From Micromonospora sp. WMMD961 (GTDB lineage Bacteria; Actinomycetota; Actinomycetes; Mycobacteriales; Micromonosporaceae), in assembly GCF_029626145.1 (NCBI RefSeq), contig NZ_JARUBJ010000002.1:4189501-4253500 (forward strand): a stretch of DNA of 64,000 nucleotides, given 5' to 3'. Every line of letters begins with the position of its first letter. Position 1 is the first letter of the stretch. Below the pieces are notes generated by a model, which did not search any database, was not told the DNA's origin, and saw nothing but the letters and a program-made list of their open reading frames with translations. This document shows positions 33,538 to 41,886 of the stretch, in pieces. The translations under genes were made by a program, and so were the position numbers.

Positions 33538-34616
33538 CCCGCCACCTCCTCCAGCGCGGCGGCCAGCAGCGCGGTGGTCACCGGCCAGTCGGTCAGGGTG
33601 TCACGCCGAGCCAGGGCGGCCCGCCGCAGCCGGGCCCGCAGCGCGTCGTCGGTCAGCCAGCGGGTCAGCGCCCCGGCCAGCGCGGCCGGGTCGTCCGCCG
33701 CCACCAGCAGGCCCGGCCGGTCCCCGTCGGGCGTGTGCCCGAGCGCCTCCGGTAGCCCGCCCACCTCGGTGGTCAGCACCGGCAGGCCGCGGGCCAGCGC
33801 CTCGGTGACGACCATGCCGTACGTCTCGCCCCTCGACGGCAGCACCAGCAGGTCGGCGTCGGCGTACGCGGCGTCCAGCGCCGCACCGGTCAGCGGGCCG
33901 GCGAATCGCACCCGCTCGGTGAGGCCCGCGCCGGTGAGTCGCTCGCGCAGCCGTCGCACCAGGTCCGGCTCTCGGTGCAGCGTGCCCGCGCACACCATCG
34001 TCCACGGCAGCCCGACCACTGTGGACAACGCGTCGACAAGCACGTCGTACCCCTTGTGGTGGGTGACCGCCGCGACGCAGAGCAGCCGTCTGCCGGTGAC
34101 CGAGCCGGGTGCCGGCGGCGCCGGTCGCACCCCGGGAGGCGCGGCCCGGACCCGGTCGGCGAGGGTCCGGTGGCGGGCCACCAGGTGCCGGCGGGTCCAC
34201 TCGCTGGTGGTCACCACGGCCCGCGCGGTGGCCAGCGCCCGGGCCTCCGCCTCGTCGTCGAATGGCAGGTGGACGAGAACGACGAGGCGCAGCCGGCGGG
34301 CGTGCGGGGCGAGCAGGTCCGGCACGGTCGAGGCGATCAGGCCGTCGAGCAGCACCACGGCGTCGTCGGGCAGGGCGGCGAGGACCTCGGCCAGCTTCGT
34401 CCGGTCGGTCGGGTCGGGGTCCGGCCACGCGCCGGACACCGGGTGCTCGCGCACCGGCCAGCCATGCTCACCGAGCCCGGCGCAGACCCGCCGGTCGTAG
34501 GTGTTGCCACCGCTGGGAGCTGCCGGATCGTCGATGTCGCCGGGCAGGACGACGTGCACCGAACGGCCGGTCGTGTCCGACCCGTCGGCGGGCGCCGCCC
34601 GCCCGGCATCGATCAC
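33534..34616 (-). CDS. GT4-type glycosyltransferase
   Basis: A 360-residue GT-B glycosyltransferase. The N-terminal acceptor domain includes HVVLPGDIDDPAAPSGGNTY, and the C-terminal nucleotide-sugar domain has LLCVAAVTHHKGYDVLVDAL and the E-x7-E motif in LPSRGETYGMVVTEALARGL. It is expected to be cytosolic and retaining, with a UDP- or GDP-sugar donor. The GTG start overlaps the PTPS-like stop and the end overlaps the methyltransferase start, both by 4 bp. Confidence 0.86.
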   Translation of the reverse strand: MIDAGRAAPADGSDTTGRSVHVVLPGDIDDPAAPSGGNTYDRRVCAGLGEHGWPVREHPVSGAWPDPDPTDRTKLAEVLAALPDDAVVLLDGLIASTVPDLLAPHARRLRLVVLVHLPFDDEAEARALATARAVVTTSEWTRRHLVARHRTLADRVRAAPPGVRPAPPAPGSVTGRRLLCVAAVTHHKGYDVLVDALSTVVGLPWTMVCAGTLHREPDLVRRLRERLTGAGLTERVRFAGPLTGAALDAAYADADLLVLPSRGETYGMVVTEALARGLPVLTTEVGGLPEALGHTPDGDRPGLLVAADDPAALAGALTRWLTDDALRARLRRAALARRDTLTDWPVTTALLAAALEEVAG

Positions 34617-35017
34617 AACGACCGCTCGTAGCTGGCCCAGGCGATGTGCGACTCGTGCAGGGTGACGGCGACGCCGGTGAGCTCCCGCGCCCCCGCGCCC
34701 AGGTCGCCGGCCTGCACACGCTCGACCAGCCGGTCCGCGATCGTGCGGGCCAGCACCTCGGTGGTGGTGTTCACCCCGGCGAAGGCCGGCTCGTCGTCCA
34801 GGTTGCGGTAGGTCAGGTCGCCCAGCACGGCCCGCAGCTGCTCGGTGGCCAGGCCGATGTCGACGACGATCCCGTCGGCGTCCAGCTCGGGCCGGCGGAA
34901 CGTCGCGTCCACCACGAACGTCGCCCCGTGCAGACGCTGGGCCGGGCCGAACACCTCGCCCCGGAAACTGTGGGCGATCATGATGTGATCCCGGACGGTC
35001 ACGCTGAACACTGTCAC
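34613..35017 (-). CDS. 6-pyruvoyl-tetrahydropterin synthase (QueD)-fold protein lacking key catalytic residues
   Basis: A 134-residue T-fold protein that aligns with QueD/PTPS across its length. The first zinc histidine is seen in IAHSF and the second in RLHGATF, and a glutamate is kept in TLHESH. Compared with E. coli QueD, CGRLHGH becomes AQRLHGA, so the catalytic cysteine and the third zinc histidine are missing, and LDHHYLND becomes LTYRNLDD, so the Asp-His dyad is lost. It is therefore unlikely to make carboxytetrahydropterin. The GTG start overlaps the dehydrogenase stop, and the stop overlaps the glycosyltransferase start. A binding or altered-chemistry role on a GTP-derived pyrimidine or pterin is possible. 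Confidence 0.8.
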   Translation of the reverse strand: MTVFSVTVRDHIMIAHSFRGEVFGPAQRLHGATFVVDATFRRPELDADGIVVDIGLATEQLRAVLGDLTYRNLDDEPAFAGVNTTTEVLARTIADRLVERVQAGDLGAGARELTGVAVTLHESHIAWASYERSL

Positions 35018-35997
35018 TCCCCGTCGTCGTAGGTGATGAGGTGGCAGAGCGCGGGCAGGTCGCCCGTGCTCAGTCGGGCAAGCACGTCGGGCAGCTCCGT
35101 GAACCGGGACGCGCCGGTGATCAGTGCGTCGAAGGCCGGGTCGTCGAGCAGGTCCAGGGCGAGCGCCAGCCGATCGGCGTAGCTGCGCCGTCCCCGTCGG
35201 GCGGGTGCGACCATGCCGACCTGACTGCTGCGTACGGTCAGTCGCCCGGAGTGGAACGCTCCACCCAGCGACACCTGCACCGGGCGGTCGCCGAACCAGC
35301 TCAGCTCGACGACGGTGCCCTCGGGCGCGAGCAGATCCAGCGAACGTTGCAGACCGGCGCTGGTGGCACTGGCGTGCACGACGAGGTCCCGGTCGCCGCT
35401 CGCGTCGGCCGGTTGGGCGAACTCGACGCCGAGCGCGCCGGCCACCCCGGCCCGGCGGGCGTCGGTGTCGACCAGCTGGACGTCCACACCGGGGAACCGG
35501 GCGAGCAGGGCGGCGACACAGCAGCCCACCATGCCCGCGCCGACGACGGTGACCCGGTCGCCGACCAGTGGCGCGGCGTCCCACAGCGCGTTGACGGCCG
35601 TCTCCACCGTGCCGGCGAGCACCGCCCGGGCGGGAGGTACCCCGTCCGGCACGGGCACCACGGCGGTGGCCGGCACGACGTACGCGCTCTGGTGCGGGTG
35701 CAGGCAGAACACCGTACGCCCGAGCAGTTCGGCGGGACCCTGCTCGACCACGCCGACACTGAGGTAGCCGTACTTCACCGGGCCGGGGAAGTCACCGTCT
35801 TGAAAGGGCGCACGCATCGCGGCGTACTGGTCGGGGGGCACCCGGCCGGCGAAGACCAGCGTCTCGGTGCCCCGGCTGACGCCGGAGTAGCGGGCCCGGA
35901 CCAGCACCTCGTCCGGCCCCGGAGCGGGCAGCGTCACCGGGCGGATCTCCGCCGCGCCGGGCTCGCGCACCCAGCAGGCGTACGCCTCGCGGATCAC
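35014..35997 (-). CDS. zinc-type alcohol dehydrogenase (MDR) family oxidoreductase
   Basis: A 327-residue medium-chain dehydrogenase/reductase. The catalytic domain has YSGVSRGTETLVFAGRVP, unlike the usual CGTD zinc ligands, and the Rossmann NAD(P) site is VTVVGAGMVGCCVAALL followed by VDTDARRAGVA. The SRGTE motif matches the subgroup that includes bacteriochlorophyllide BchC-like and L-threonine dehydrogenase-like proteins. It opens the seven-gene operon and couples to the PTPS-like gene by GTGA. It probably oxidises or reduces a hydroxyl on a sugar or side chain of the product. Confidence 0.83.
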   Translation of the reverse strand: MIREAYACWVREPGAAEIRPVTLPAPGPDEVLVRARYSGVSRGTETLVFAGRVPPDQYAAMRAPFQDGDFPGPVKYGYLSVGVVEQGPAELLGRTVFCLHPHQSAYVVPATAVVPVPDGVPPARAVLAGTVETAVNALWDAAPLVGDRVTVVGAGMVGCCVAALLARFPGVDVQLVDTDARRAGVAGALGVEFAQPADASGDRDLVVHASATSAGLQRSLDLLAPEGTVVELSWFGDRPVQVSLGGAFHSGRLTVRSSQVGMVAPARRGRRSYADRLALALDLLDDPAFDALITGASRFTELPDVLARLSTGDLPALCHLITYDDGE

Positions 35998-36208
35998 CGT
36001 CGCGCACCTCGTCTCCTGCTCCGGGCCGAACCCGACGGTCCGGCTTTCGTTCCCCGGTCGGGGTCGTCGATCATAAACACGGAGCTACGGCGTGCGCGGT
36101 TCGAAGCCGTCCCCAGTGATCTCCATTCCGGACAGAATAGGCATAGTCGTGCTTATGCCCCTACGCTTCCCACCTTGGTCATCCGCCGTCGTTTCGACAG
36201 CACGGTGT

Positions 36209-37069
36209 TCACGGATAACGCGCCGTCAGGTCGGGTGCGAGGACTCGGATGAAGAACGCCAGAGTGTCGCGGATCAGCGGCTCCAGCGGCGCTCCGCCGA
36301 AGCAGTGGTCGGCCCCCCGCACCACCGACAACTCGACCTCGGCACCCGCCGCGGTCAATGCCGCGGCGAGCTCCTCGCTCTGCCCTACCGGTACGACCAG
36401 GTCCTGGTCACCATGGACCAGCAGTATGGGTGGGGCCTGGTCGGTGACGTAGGTGACCGGACTGGCCGCCCGGCCCGCCTCCGGGTTCTCGGCCAACGGG
36501 GCGCCGATCAGAAGCGACTCCGGCGAGTCGGCCGCGTCGTGGTCGATGGTGCCGGACGGGTGCGCCTGCGACTGCATCGTCAGCAGGTTCGACGGCGCGT
36601 ACCAGCAGACCGCCGCCTGGACGCCGCTGTCGTCCCGGTCGTCTCCGGTCAGCGCGACCATCGAGGCCAGGTGCCCACCGGCCGACTCACCCCACACCCC
36701 GATCCGCTCGCGGTCCACGCCCACCGTGTCGCAGTGTCGGCGCAGCCAGCGCACCGCTGCCTTGACGTCGTCGAGTTGAGCGGGAAACGGCGCCTCGCCG
36801 CTCAGTCGATACTGGGCGGAGGCGACGGCGAACCCGGCCTGGATGGCGGCGGTGAACGGATCCGCCTCCATGAGCCAGTCCGCCGGTTGCTTGGGCGAGC
36901 CGAACAGCCACGCGCCGCCGTGGATCCACACCAGCACCGGGACCGGTCGGGGTGCCGCCACGGGCACGACGAGGTCCAACGTCAGCGGGCGGAAGCCCGG
37001 GACCTCGTTGACGACGATGTCACGGTGCTCGATCCGGTCGGGCCACCGCTGGGATGCCGCATCGATCAT
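36209..37069 (-). CDS. alpha/beta hydrolase, HSL/BD-FAE-type esterase
   Basis: A 286-residue serine hydrolase. The oxyanion-hole motif is VLVWIHGGAWLFG, the nucleophile elbow is VWGESAGGHLASM, the acid lies in LLVHGDQDLVVP and the histidine in GADHCFGG. This is the order of carboxylesterases and BD-FAE-like deacetylases. I chose ATG 37069, with GAGG 8 bases upstream; the longer frame to 37234 runs through a palindromic intergenic element. It lies upstream of the seven-gene operon on the same strand but is separated by about 210 bp of AT-richer spacer (36060-36180), so it is probably transcribed separately. Confidence 0.84.
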   Translation of the reverse strand: MIDAASQRWPDRIEHRDIVVNEVPGFRPLTLDLVVPVAAPRPVPVLVWIHGGAWLFGSPKQPADWLMEADPFTAAIQAGFAVASAQYRLSGEAPFPAQLDDVKAAVRWLRRHCDTVGVDRERIGVWGESAGGHLASMVALTGDDRDDSGVQAAVCWYAPSNLLTMQSQAHPSGTIDHDAADSPESLLIGAPLAENPEAGRAASPVTYVTDQAPPILLVHGDQDLVVPVGQSEELAAALTAAGAEVELSVVRGADHCFGGAPLEPLIRDTLAFFIRVLAPDLTARYP

Positions 37070-37423
37070 CGCCCCATCCTCGCACCGACGATCTGTGGAC
37101 GACGACTCGTCGGATGCACATGCCGGACAGGATGTACACCGCACAGGAGGTGGCCGCCGACCTCCCTGGCTCGCCGTCGCTAGCGGCCGACCTGCATCGA
37201 TCATGGAGTTGTGCTGGTGACAAATGTGGTGCATCCACAGCTTTCCGGCACCACAAGTCCATGATCGGCGCGGGATAGGACGGGCCGCGGGGCGACAACG
37301 TGAGACGTGGTGGGGCGGGACTTCGCATCAGGTCGGCTCGGCGGTAGCGTTGCGCCACACTGACGGCCCGCGGGGCAGGCGACCGCCGACCCGCACGCCC
37401 CCGAACCGCATGGAGGATGGCGC
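37070..37423. other. divergent intergenic region, no gene seen
   Basis: This 354-bp spacer lies between the esterase (leftward) and the coiled-coil protein (rightward) and must hold both promoters. It contains the inverted repeat at 37199-37266. Two short frames that cross it look like shadows, because they run through the palindrome and lack ribosome sites. Confidence 0.6.
37199..37266. repeat. palindromic intergenic element
   Basis: GATCATGGAGTTGTG at 37199-37213 pairs with 37252-37266 at 14 of 15 positions; inside lies a second stem TGTGG/CCACA (37225-37238). It sits between divergent genes, so it is not a simple terminator. It may be one of a family of intergenic palindromes in this genome. 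Confidence 0.6.
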
Positions 37424-39127
37424 ATGTCCATCGGCGCTGAGCCGCGCGCAGGGCGCGACGATGCGGCCTCACGGCCGGACTTCGATGTCACCCTGCGCGG
37501 CTACGACAAACGCCAGGTGGACCGGCACCTGGAGCAGCTCGACGGTCAGATCGCGATGCTCAGTGGGGAGCACGGGCGCTCCGCCGTCCGCGTCCGCGAG
37601 TTGACCGCCGAGGTGGAGCGCCTACGGACCGAACTAGCCGACCTTCAGGAGAAACCGGTGCAGGTGGACCGCGCGACGATCCACGACCTGGGCCCGATGG
37701 TCGCCGAGATCATGGCTCTCGCCGACAAGCAGGCCACCATGATCACTGAATCGGCCACCGACCGCGCGAACGAGTTGCGCAGCGAGGCGGAGCAGATCCT
37801 CGCCGACACCAGGGAACGCGCGGCGCAGGCACGTCAGGATCTGGCCGAGGAGTTGGCGACCCGGCGGGCCGAGCAGGAGCAGGCGCACGAGGAGCGGCGC
37901 ACGCTGGCCGAGGCCGAGTTGACAGCGATCCGCGAGCACGCGGAGCAGTTGCGCGCCGACGGTGAGGCGGCGCACGAGCGCGCCCAGCACGAGGCGAAGC
38001 GGATCACCGAGCAGAGCGCGCAGCAGCTCAACCAGACCCGGGTCGCCGCCGACGCGCTGATGAAGTCGGCCCGCACCCAGATCCAGCAGGAACTCCAGTC
38101 GGCCCGGGCGAAGAACCAGCAGGAGATGGCCCAGTGGCAGGCCAGCGTGGAGCGGGAGGTCAACGAACGGCGGGCCGCCGCCGAGCGGGACATCGCCGAG
38201 CAGCAGGCTGCCGCCGAGCGGGAGCTCGCCGAGCAGAGCAGCGCGACCGAGCAGCAGATCGCCGCTCTGCTGGCCGAGGCGCAGCAGCACGTGACCGAGC
38301 TGCGCAACCGGGCCGACGAGCAGGCCGCCATCCACCAGGAGCAGCTCACCGCCCTCCAGCAGGAGATCGCGGAGCGCCAGCAGGAGTCCACCGAGCTGAA
38401 CGCCGAGCTGGACACCGCCCGTCAGCAGCTCGCCGAGATCCGCCAGGAGGGCGAGACGCTGGAGGACGAGCTCTCGCGGATGCAGCAGCGCCTCAGCGAG
38501 GTCCGCCGGGACCTCACCGCCGAGAGCACCCGGTTGGAGGAGGCCCGGCGTGCCGGGGACTCCGCCGAGCGACACGCCAAGGAGGTTCGCGCCCGGGTGC
38601 AACGGGAGGCGAAGCGGGTGGCCGACCTCGCCGCCGCCGCGGTCATGGCCGCGGCTGCCGGCGGAACGGAGACCGCCGAGTACCCGATGGTGGGCTCCCG
38701 TTCCGGCAGCGACCGACCCGCACCCGAGCGGGCAGGGGTCGAGCGGCTGACCGTCGAGCGCAACGGCGTGACGCCGGTCCTCGCGGAGCGGCCCACCAAC
38801 CAGGACGCGGGCAGCAGCCCGGCTTCGGCCGACCGGTCCCACGACCAGGCATCGGCGTACTCCCCCGAGCAGGTCGCTGACCACTCCCCCGAGCAGGTCG
38901 CTGATCACTCTTCCGACGAGGTCGCGGCCGAGCCGGCCGAGCGGACCAGCGGCGAACCTGTCGATGCGCCAGAGCCGACCGACGAACCAACCGCGGGCCC
39001 TCCGCCGACCCAGGAGGTACGCCCCGAGCCGACCTTCCCCCGGCACATCGGCACGGACGCGCCGACGCCCGTACCGTTCCTCGCCTTCGGGCAGCCGGTC
39101 AGCGAGAACGGCTCCGCCCGCCACTGA
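37424..39127 (+). CDS. DivIVA-domain long coiled-coil protein (FilP/Scy-like)
   Basis: A 567-residue cytoskeletal-type protein. The N-terminal DFDVTLRGYDKRQVDRHLEQ matches the DivIVA membrane-curvature motif. Residues about 30-420 are almost continuous heptad coiled coil rich in Gln, Glu, Ala and Arg (for example RAAAERDIAEQQAAAERELA). The C-terminal 140 residues are disordered and acidic, with a repeated SPEQVADH unit. In Streptomyces such proteins organise the hyphal tip with DivIVA. The ATG at 37424 follows GGAGG. It is monocistronic, and a 21-bp hairpin lies 49 bp downstream. Confidence 0.85.
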   Translation: MSIGAEPRAGRDDAASRPDFDVTLRGYDKRQVDRHLEQLDGQIAMLSGEHGRSAVRVRELTAEVERLRTELADLQEKPVQVDRATIHDLGPMVAEIMALADKQATMITESATDRANELRSEAEQILADTRERAAQARQDLAEELATRRAEQEQAHEERRTLAEAELTAIREHAEQLRADGEAAHERAQHEAKRITEQSAQQLNQTRVAADALMKSARTQIQQELQSARAKNQQEMAQWQASVEREVNERRAAAERDIAEQQAAAERELAEQSSATEQQIAALLAEAQQHVTELRNRADEQAAIHQEQLTALQQEIAERQQESTELNAELDTARQQLAEIRQEGETLEDELSRMQQRLSEVRRDLTAESTRLEEARRAGDSAERHAKEVRARVQREAKRVADLAAAAVMAAAAGGTETAEYPMVGSRSGSDRPAPERAGVERLTVERNGVTPVLAERPTNQDAGSSPASADRSHDQASAYSPEQVADHSPEQVADHSSDEVAAEPAERTSGEPVDAPEPTDEPTAGPPPTQEVRPEPTFPRHIGTDAPTPVPFLAFGQPVSENGSARH

Positions 39128-39175
39128 CCTTCGCAGCGGTTGCACCGGGCCCCGGACAGCCAGCTGACCAGCGGT

Positions 39176-39235
39176 GATCACGTGATGAAAAGTAGGCCGG
39201 AGAGGACCGGAAGACCTACTTTTCATCACCTGATC
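39176..39235 (+). terminator. 21-bp stem hairpin after the DivIVA-like gene
   Basis: GTGATGAAAAGTAGG at 39182-39196 pairs exactly with 39215-39229, and outer GATCA/TGATC bases extend the arms to 21 bp with one mismatch. The loop holds a nested CCGG/CCGG pair. It is a likely terminator and resembles the other intergenic palindromes in arm length. Confidence 0.68.
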
Positions 39236-39386
39236 GAGGTGGGCGGCGGTTTCTGCGCGGAACCGGGTCGCCGAGATCGGCCGACCTGGCAGGCTTGGCA
39301 GGCCGTCACGCAGCACGCCGGCGACTCGCCCGGACCGCGCGCCAGCGGCGCGCGCCAGCCTGCCCGGCGGCCGAGAGGAGCAGTCG

Positions 39387-40781
39387 GTGACCGACCGACC
39401 GGAGGAGTTCGACCTGCTCGTCGTGGGCGGCGGCAAGGCCGGCAAGACGTTGAGCATGGACGTCGCCCGGTCCGGGCAGCGGGTCGCGATGGTCGAACGT
39501 GGCATGATCGGCGGCAGTTGCATCAACGTCGCGTGCATCCCGACGAAGGCGCTGGTGACCAGCGCCCGGGCGGCACGGCAACTGCGCGACGCGTCCGCGC
39601 TCGGCCTGGTGGTGCAGGGCGGCCGGGTCGACGTCGATCTGCTGCGCGCGCACAAGCAGGACGTGGTCGAGGGGATGGTGGCCGCCAACCGCCAGCAGTT
39701 CCTCGACTCGGGCCTGCACCTGGTGATCGGCCAGGCCCGGTTCGTCGGCCCGCGGACCGTGCGGGTGTCGCTCGCCGACGGCGGTGAACGGGTGCTGTGC
39801 GGCACGAACGTCGTGATCAATACGGGTACGCGTCCCCATCTGCCCCCGGTGCCCGGGATGGCCGAGGCGGGGGTGTTGACCAGCGACACCCTGCTGCGCC
39901 TGGACCGGCTTCCGGCCCGGCTGGTGGTGCTCGGCGGCGGCACCGTCGGGGTGGAGTTCGCGCAGATGTTCGCGTCGTTCGGCAGCGCGGTGACGCTGGT
40001 CGAGGGCGGCCCGCGGCTGCTCACCCGCGAGGATCCCGACGTCAGTGACGCGGTGATGCGGGTCTTCGTCGACGACGGCATCGACGTACGGGTGGGTGTC
40101 GCGGTGGCGCGGATCGACCGGGACGTCGACGGCACGATCCGGGTGACGCTCGACGACGGCAGCCTGGTGACCGGGGACGAGGTGCTGGTGGCGGCCGGCC
40201 GGGAACCGGTCACCGACGGGCTCGACCTGGACGTGGCCGGCGTACGCCTCAGCGAGCGGGGCTTCGTGGAGGTCGACGAGCAGCTGCGCACCACCGCCGA
40301 GCGCACCTGGGCAGCCGGAGACGTGGCCGGCAGCCCGCAGTTCACCCACGTCTCCCTGGACGACTACCGGATCATCCGGGCGAACCTCGCCGGTGCAGAG
40401 CGCAGCACCGCAGACCGGCTCATCCCGCACACCGTCTTCACCACCCCGGAGCTGGCCCGGGTCGGGCTCACCGAGACCGAGGCGCGTCGTGCCGGATACG
40501 ACGTCCAGGTCGCCCGCCTACCGGTCGCCGCGATCCCCCGGGCACGCACGCTGCGCCAGACCCAGGGCATGTGGAAGGCGGTCATCGACACCGGCACCGA
40601 CCGGATCCTCGGTGCGGCGCTGCTCGGCCCCGAGGCCGGCGAAGTGATCACCTCGGTGCAGTTGGCCATGCTCGCCGGGATGCCGTGGACCGCGCTCCGC
40701 GACGCGGTCATCACCCACCCCACCATGACCGAGGGTCTCAACCTGCTCTTCGCCTCGTTGGAGCCCCAACCGGTCCGCTGA
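39387..40781 (+). CDS. FAD-dependent pyridine nucleotide-disulfide oxidoreductase (mercuric reductase/LPD-like)
   Basis: A 464-residue class I flavoprotein. FAD binding is DLLVVGGGKAGKTLSMDVA, the redox-active disulfide is GGSCINVACIPTK, the NAD(P) site is LVVLGGGTVGVEFAQMFASF, and the second FAD motif is TTAERTWAAGDVAGSP. The C-terminal dimerisation domain has ITHPTMTEGL with the usual His-Glu pair. MerA-specific C-terminal cysteines are absent, so it is not a mercuric reductase; a mycothione- or quinone-reductase-like role is possible. The GTG start has GAGGAG 6 bases upstream. The gene overlaps the convergent nucleotidyltransferase by 44 bp. Confidence 0.84.
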   Translation: MTDRPEEFDLLVVGGGKAGKTLSMDVARSGQRVAMVERGMIGGSCINVACIPTKALVTSARAARQLRDASALGLVVQGGRVDVDLLRAHKQDVVEGMVAANRQQFLDSGLHLVIGQARFVGPRTVRVSLADGGERVLCGTNVVINTGTRPHLPPVPGMAEAGVLTSDTLLRLDRLPARLVVLGGGTVGVEFAQMFASFGSAVTLVEGGPRLLTREDPDVSDAVMRVFVDDGIDVRVGVAVARIDRDVDGTIRVTLDDGSLVTGDEVLVAAGREPVTDGLDLDVAGVRLSERGFVEVDEQLRTTAERTWAAGDVAGSPQFTHVSLDDYRIIRANLAGAERSTADRLIPHTVFTTPELARVGLTETEARRAGYDVQVARLPVAAIPRARTLRQTQGMWKAVIDTGTDRILGAALLGPEAGEVITSVQLAMLAGMPWTALRDAVITHPTMTEGLNLLFASLEPQPVR

Positions 40782-41568
40782 GCGCCGGCGCGACGGCCGC
40801 CCAGCCGGCGATCTCGTCGCGTACCCGCTGTTGGAAGGCGCGGGCCTGCGCGCCGGTCGGCGGCGGCCCGCCGTGGCGGGCGGCGATCGCGCGCCGGATC
40901 ACCTCGGCCGGATCACCGGCGTCGACGAGCCGCTGACCGGCGGCGACCTTGCCGAGCCAGACGCCGTAGCGGTGCCGTACCAGCGATCGGCAGGCACCGA
41001 GGACGGCGTCCTCGGTGCCGGGCGCGGGCTGGTCGTCCGATGGTGTCGGCAGGGCGAGCCACCAGTTCAGCGCCTCGACGAGTAGCCGCCGCAGGTCGGC
41101 CGGGGCGAGGTCGGCGAAGACCTCCGCGGCCGGCGGACCGAGCAGCGGCAGCCCGCTCTGGTGCAGGATGCTGCGGTCCAGGCCGTACCAGAAGCGTCCG
41201 TCGGCGGCTGGACGGTCGGCCGGGTCGAGGGTGCACCGGAACGGCATGGCGGACCCGGTGTTCAACTCGATCTCGAAGGCGGGCTCCGGCGTGCCGGAGG
41301 CGGCCACCGCCCGGCCGTAGGCGACCAGCTCCAGTCCTCGTGCCGGGCAGGGCAGCGCCTCGTGCCGCAGCCGCGCCACCAGTGCCCGCTTCGCGGCCTC
41401 GGGGAGCGGTCCGGCGCTGACCAGCGCCACGTCCACGTCGCTGCGGCCGGGTTGGTAGGCGCCGAGCCCCACCGAGCCGGCCGCGTACGCGCCGGCCAGG
41501 TCGGCCCCGAGCACGTCCCGGGCGGCGGCGACCAGGTTGTCGAGGTAGCGCTGGAGTTCGGAGTGCAC
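40738..41568 (-). CDS. aminoglycoside adenylyltransferase-like nucleotidyltransferase
   Basis: A 276-residue protein of the ANT(9)/AadA-like group (DUF4111-type C-terminus). The nucleotidyltransferase motif is AGSVGLGAYQPGRSDVDVAL (GS...SDxDV), with a third acidic residue probably in AFEIEL. The C-terminal helical domain includes ALNWWLALPTPSDDQPAPGT. The GTG at 41568 lies 6 bases after CACGAT, so leaderless initiation is plausible, and a longer in-frame extension lacks support. Resistance to an aminoglycoside is possible but cannot be inferred from this family alone. Confidence 0.76.
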   Translation of the reverse strand: MHSELQRYLDNLVAAARDVLGADLAGAYAAGSVGLGAYQPGRSDVDVALVSAGPLPEAAKRALVARLRHEALPCPARGLELVAYGRAVAASGTPEPAFEIELNTGSAMPFRCTLDPADRPAADGRFWYGLDRSILHQSGLPLLGPPAAEVFADLAPADLRRLLVEALNWWLALPTPSDDQPAPGTEDAVLGACRSLVRHRYGVWLGKVAAGQRLVDAGDPAEVIRRAIAARHGGPPPTGAQARAFQQRVRDEIAGWAAVAPALSGPVGAPTRRRAG

Positions 41569-41886
41569 GCGCCTATCGTGGCGCGTGCACGGCAGCGGCC
41601 CGACGCCGGGTCCAGTCCGCGATGCGGGCACCGGACGCAGACCGGCGCACCGGGCATTACCGCGCCAACCACCACGAACTTTCGCACGGACATCAGCAAC
41701 TTTTGATGAATCGAGGCGAAGCCATAGACACCCCAATCGAAACCCCTTAATGTCTCGACCCATCCACCCGGTGTTTCCGCAACGTCACTCGTCGGCGTCG
41801 AGGACGTTACGGACCCGGGCCGACGGCCTTCCTCACCGCTGCTCTTCGCCCGGCCGTCGGACACTCCACCGCCTCCTGGAGGAACG
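41569..41886. other. divergent intergenic region before the secreted lectin protein
   Basis: This 318-bp spacer has no credible gene. The stretch 41670-41755 is AT-richer than its surroundings and contains CTTTTGATGAAT and CCTTAATGTC, so it probably holds the lectin gene promoter. The last bases provide GGAGG before the ATG at 41887. Confidence 0.55.

Noticed and set aside
39387..40781. Mercuric reductase
   Set aside because: The disulfide and flavin motifs match the superfamily, but the C-terminal vicinal cysteines and other mer genes are absent.
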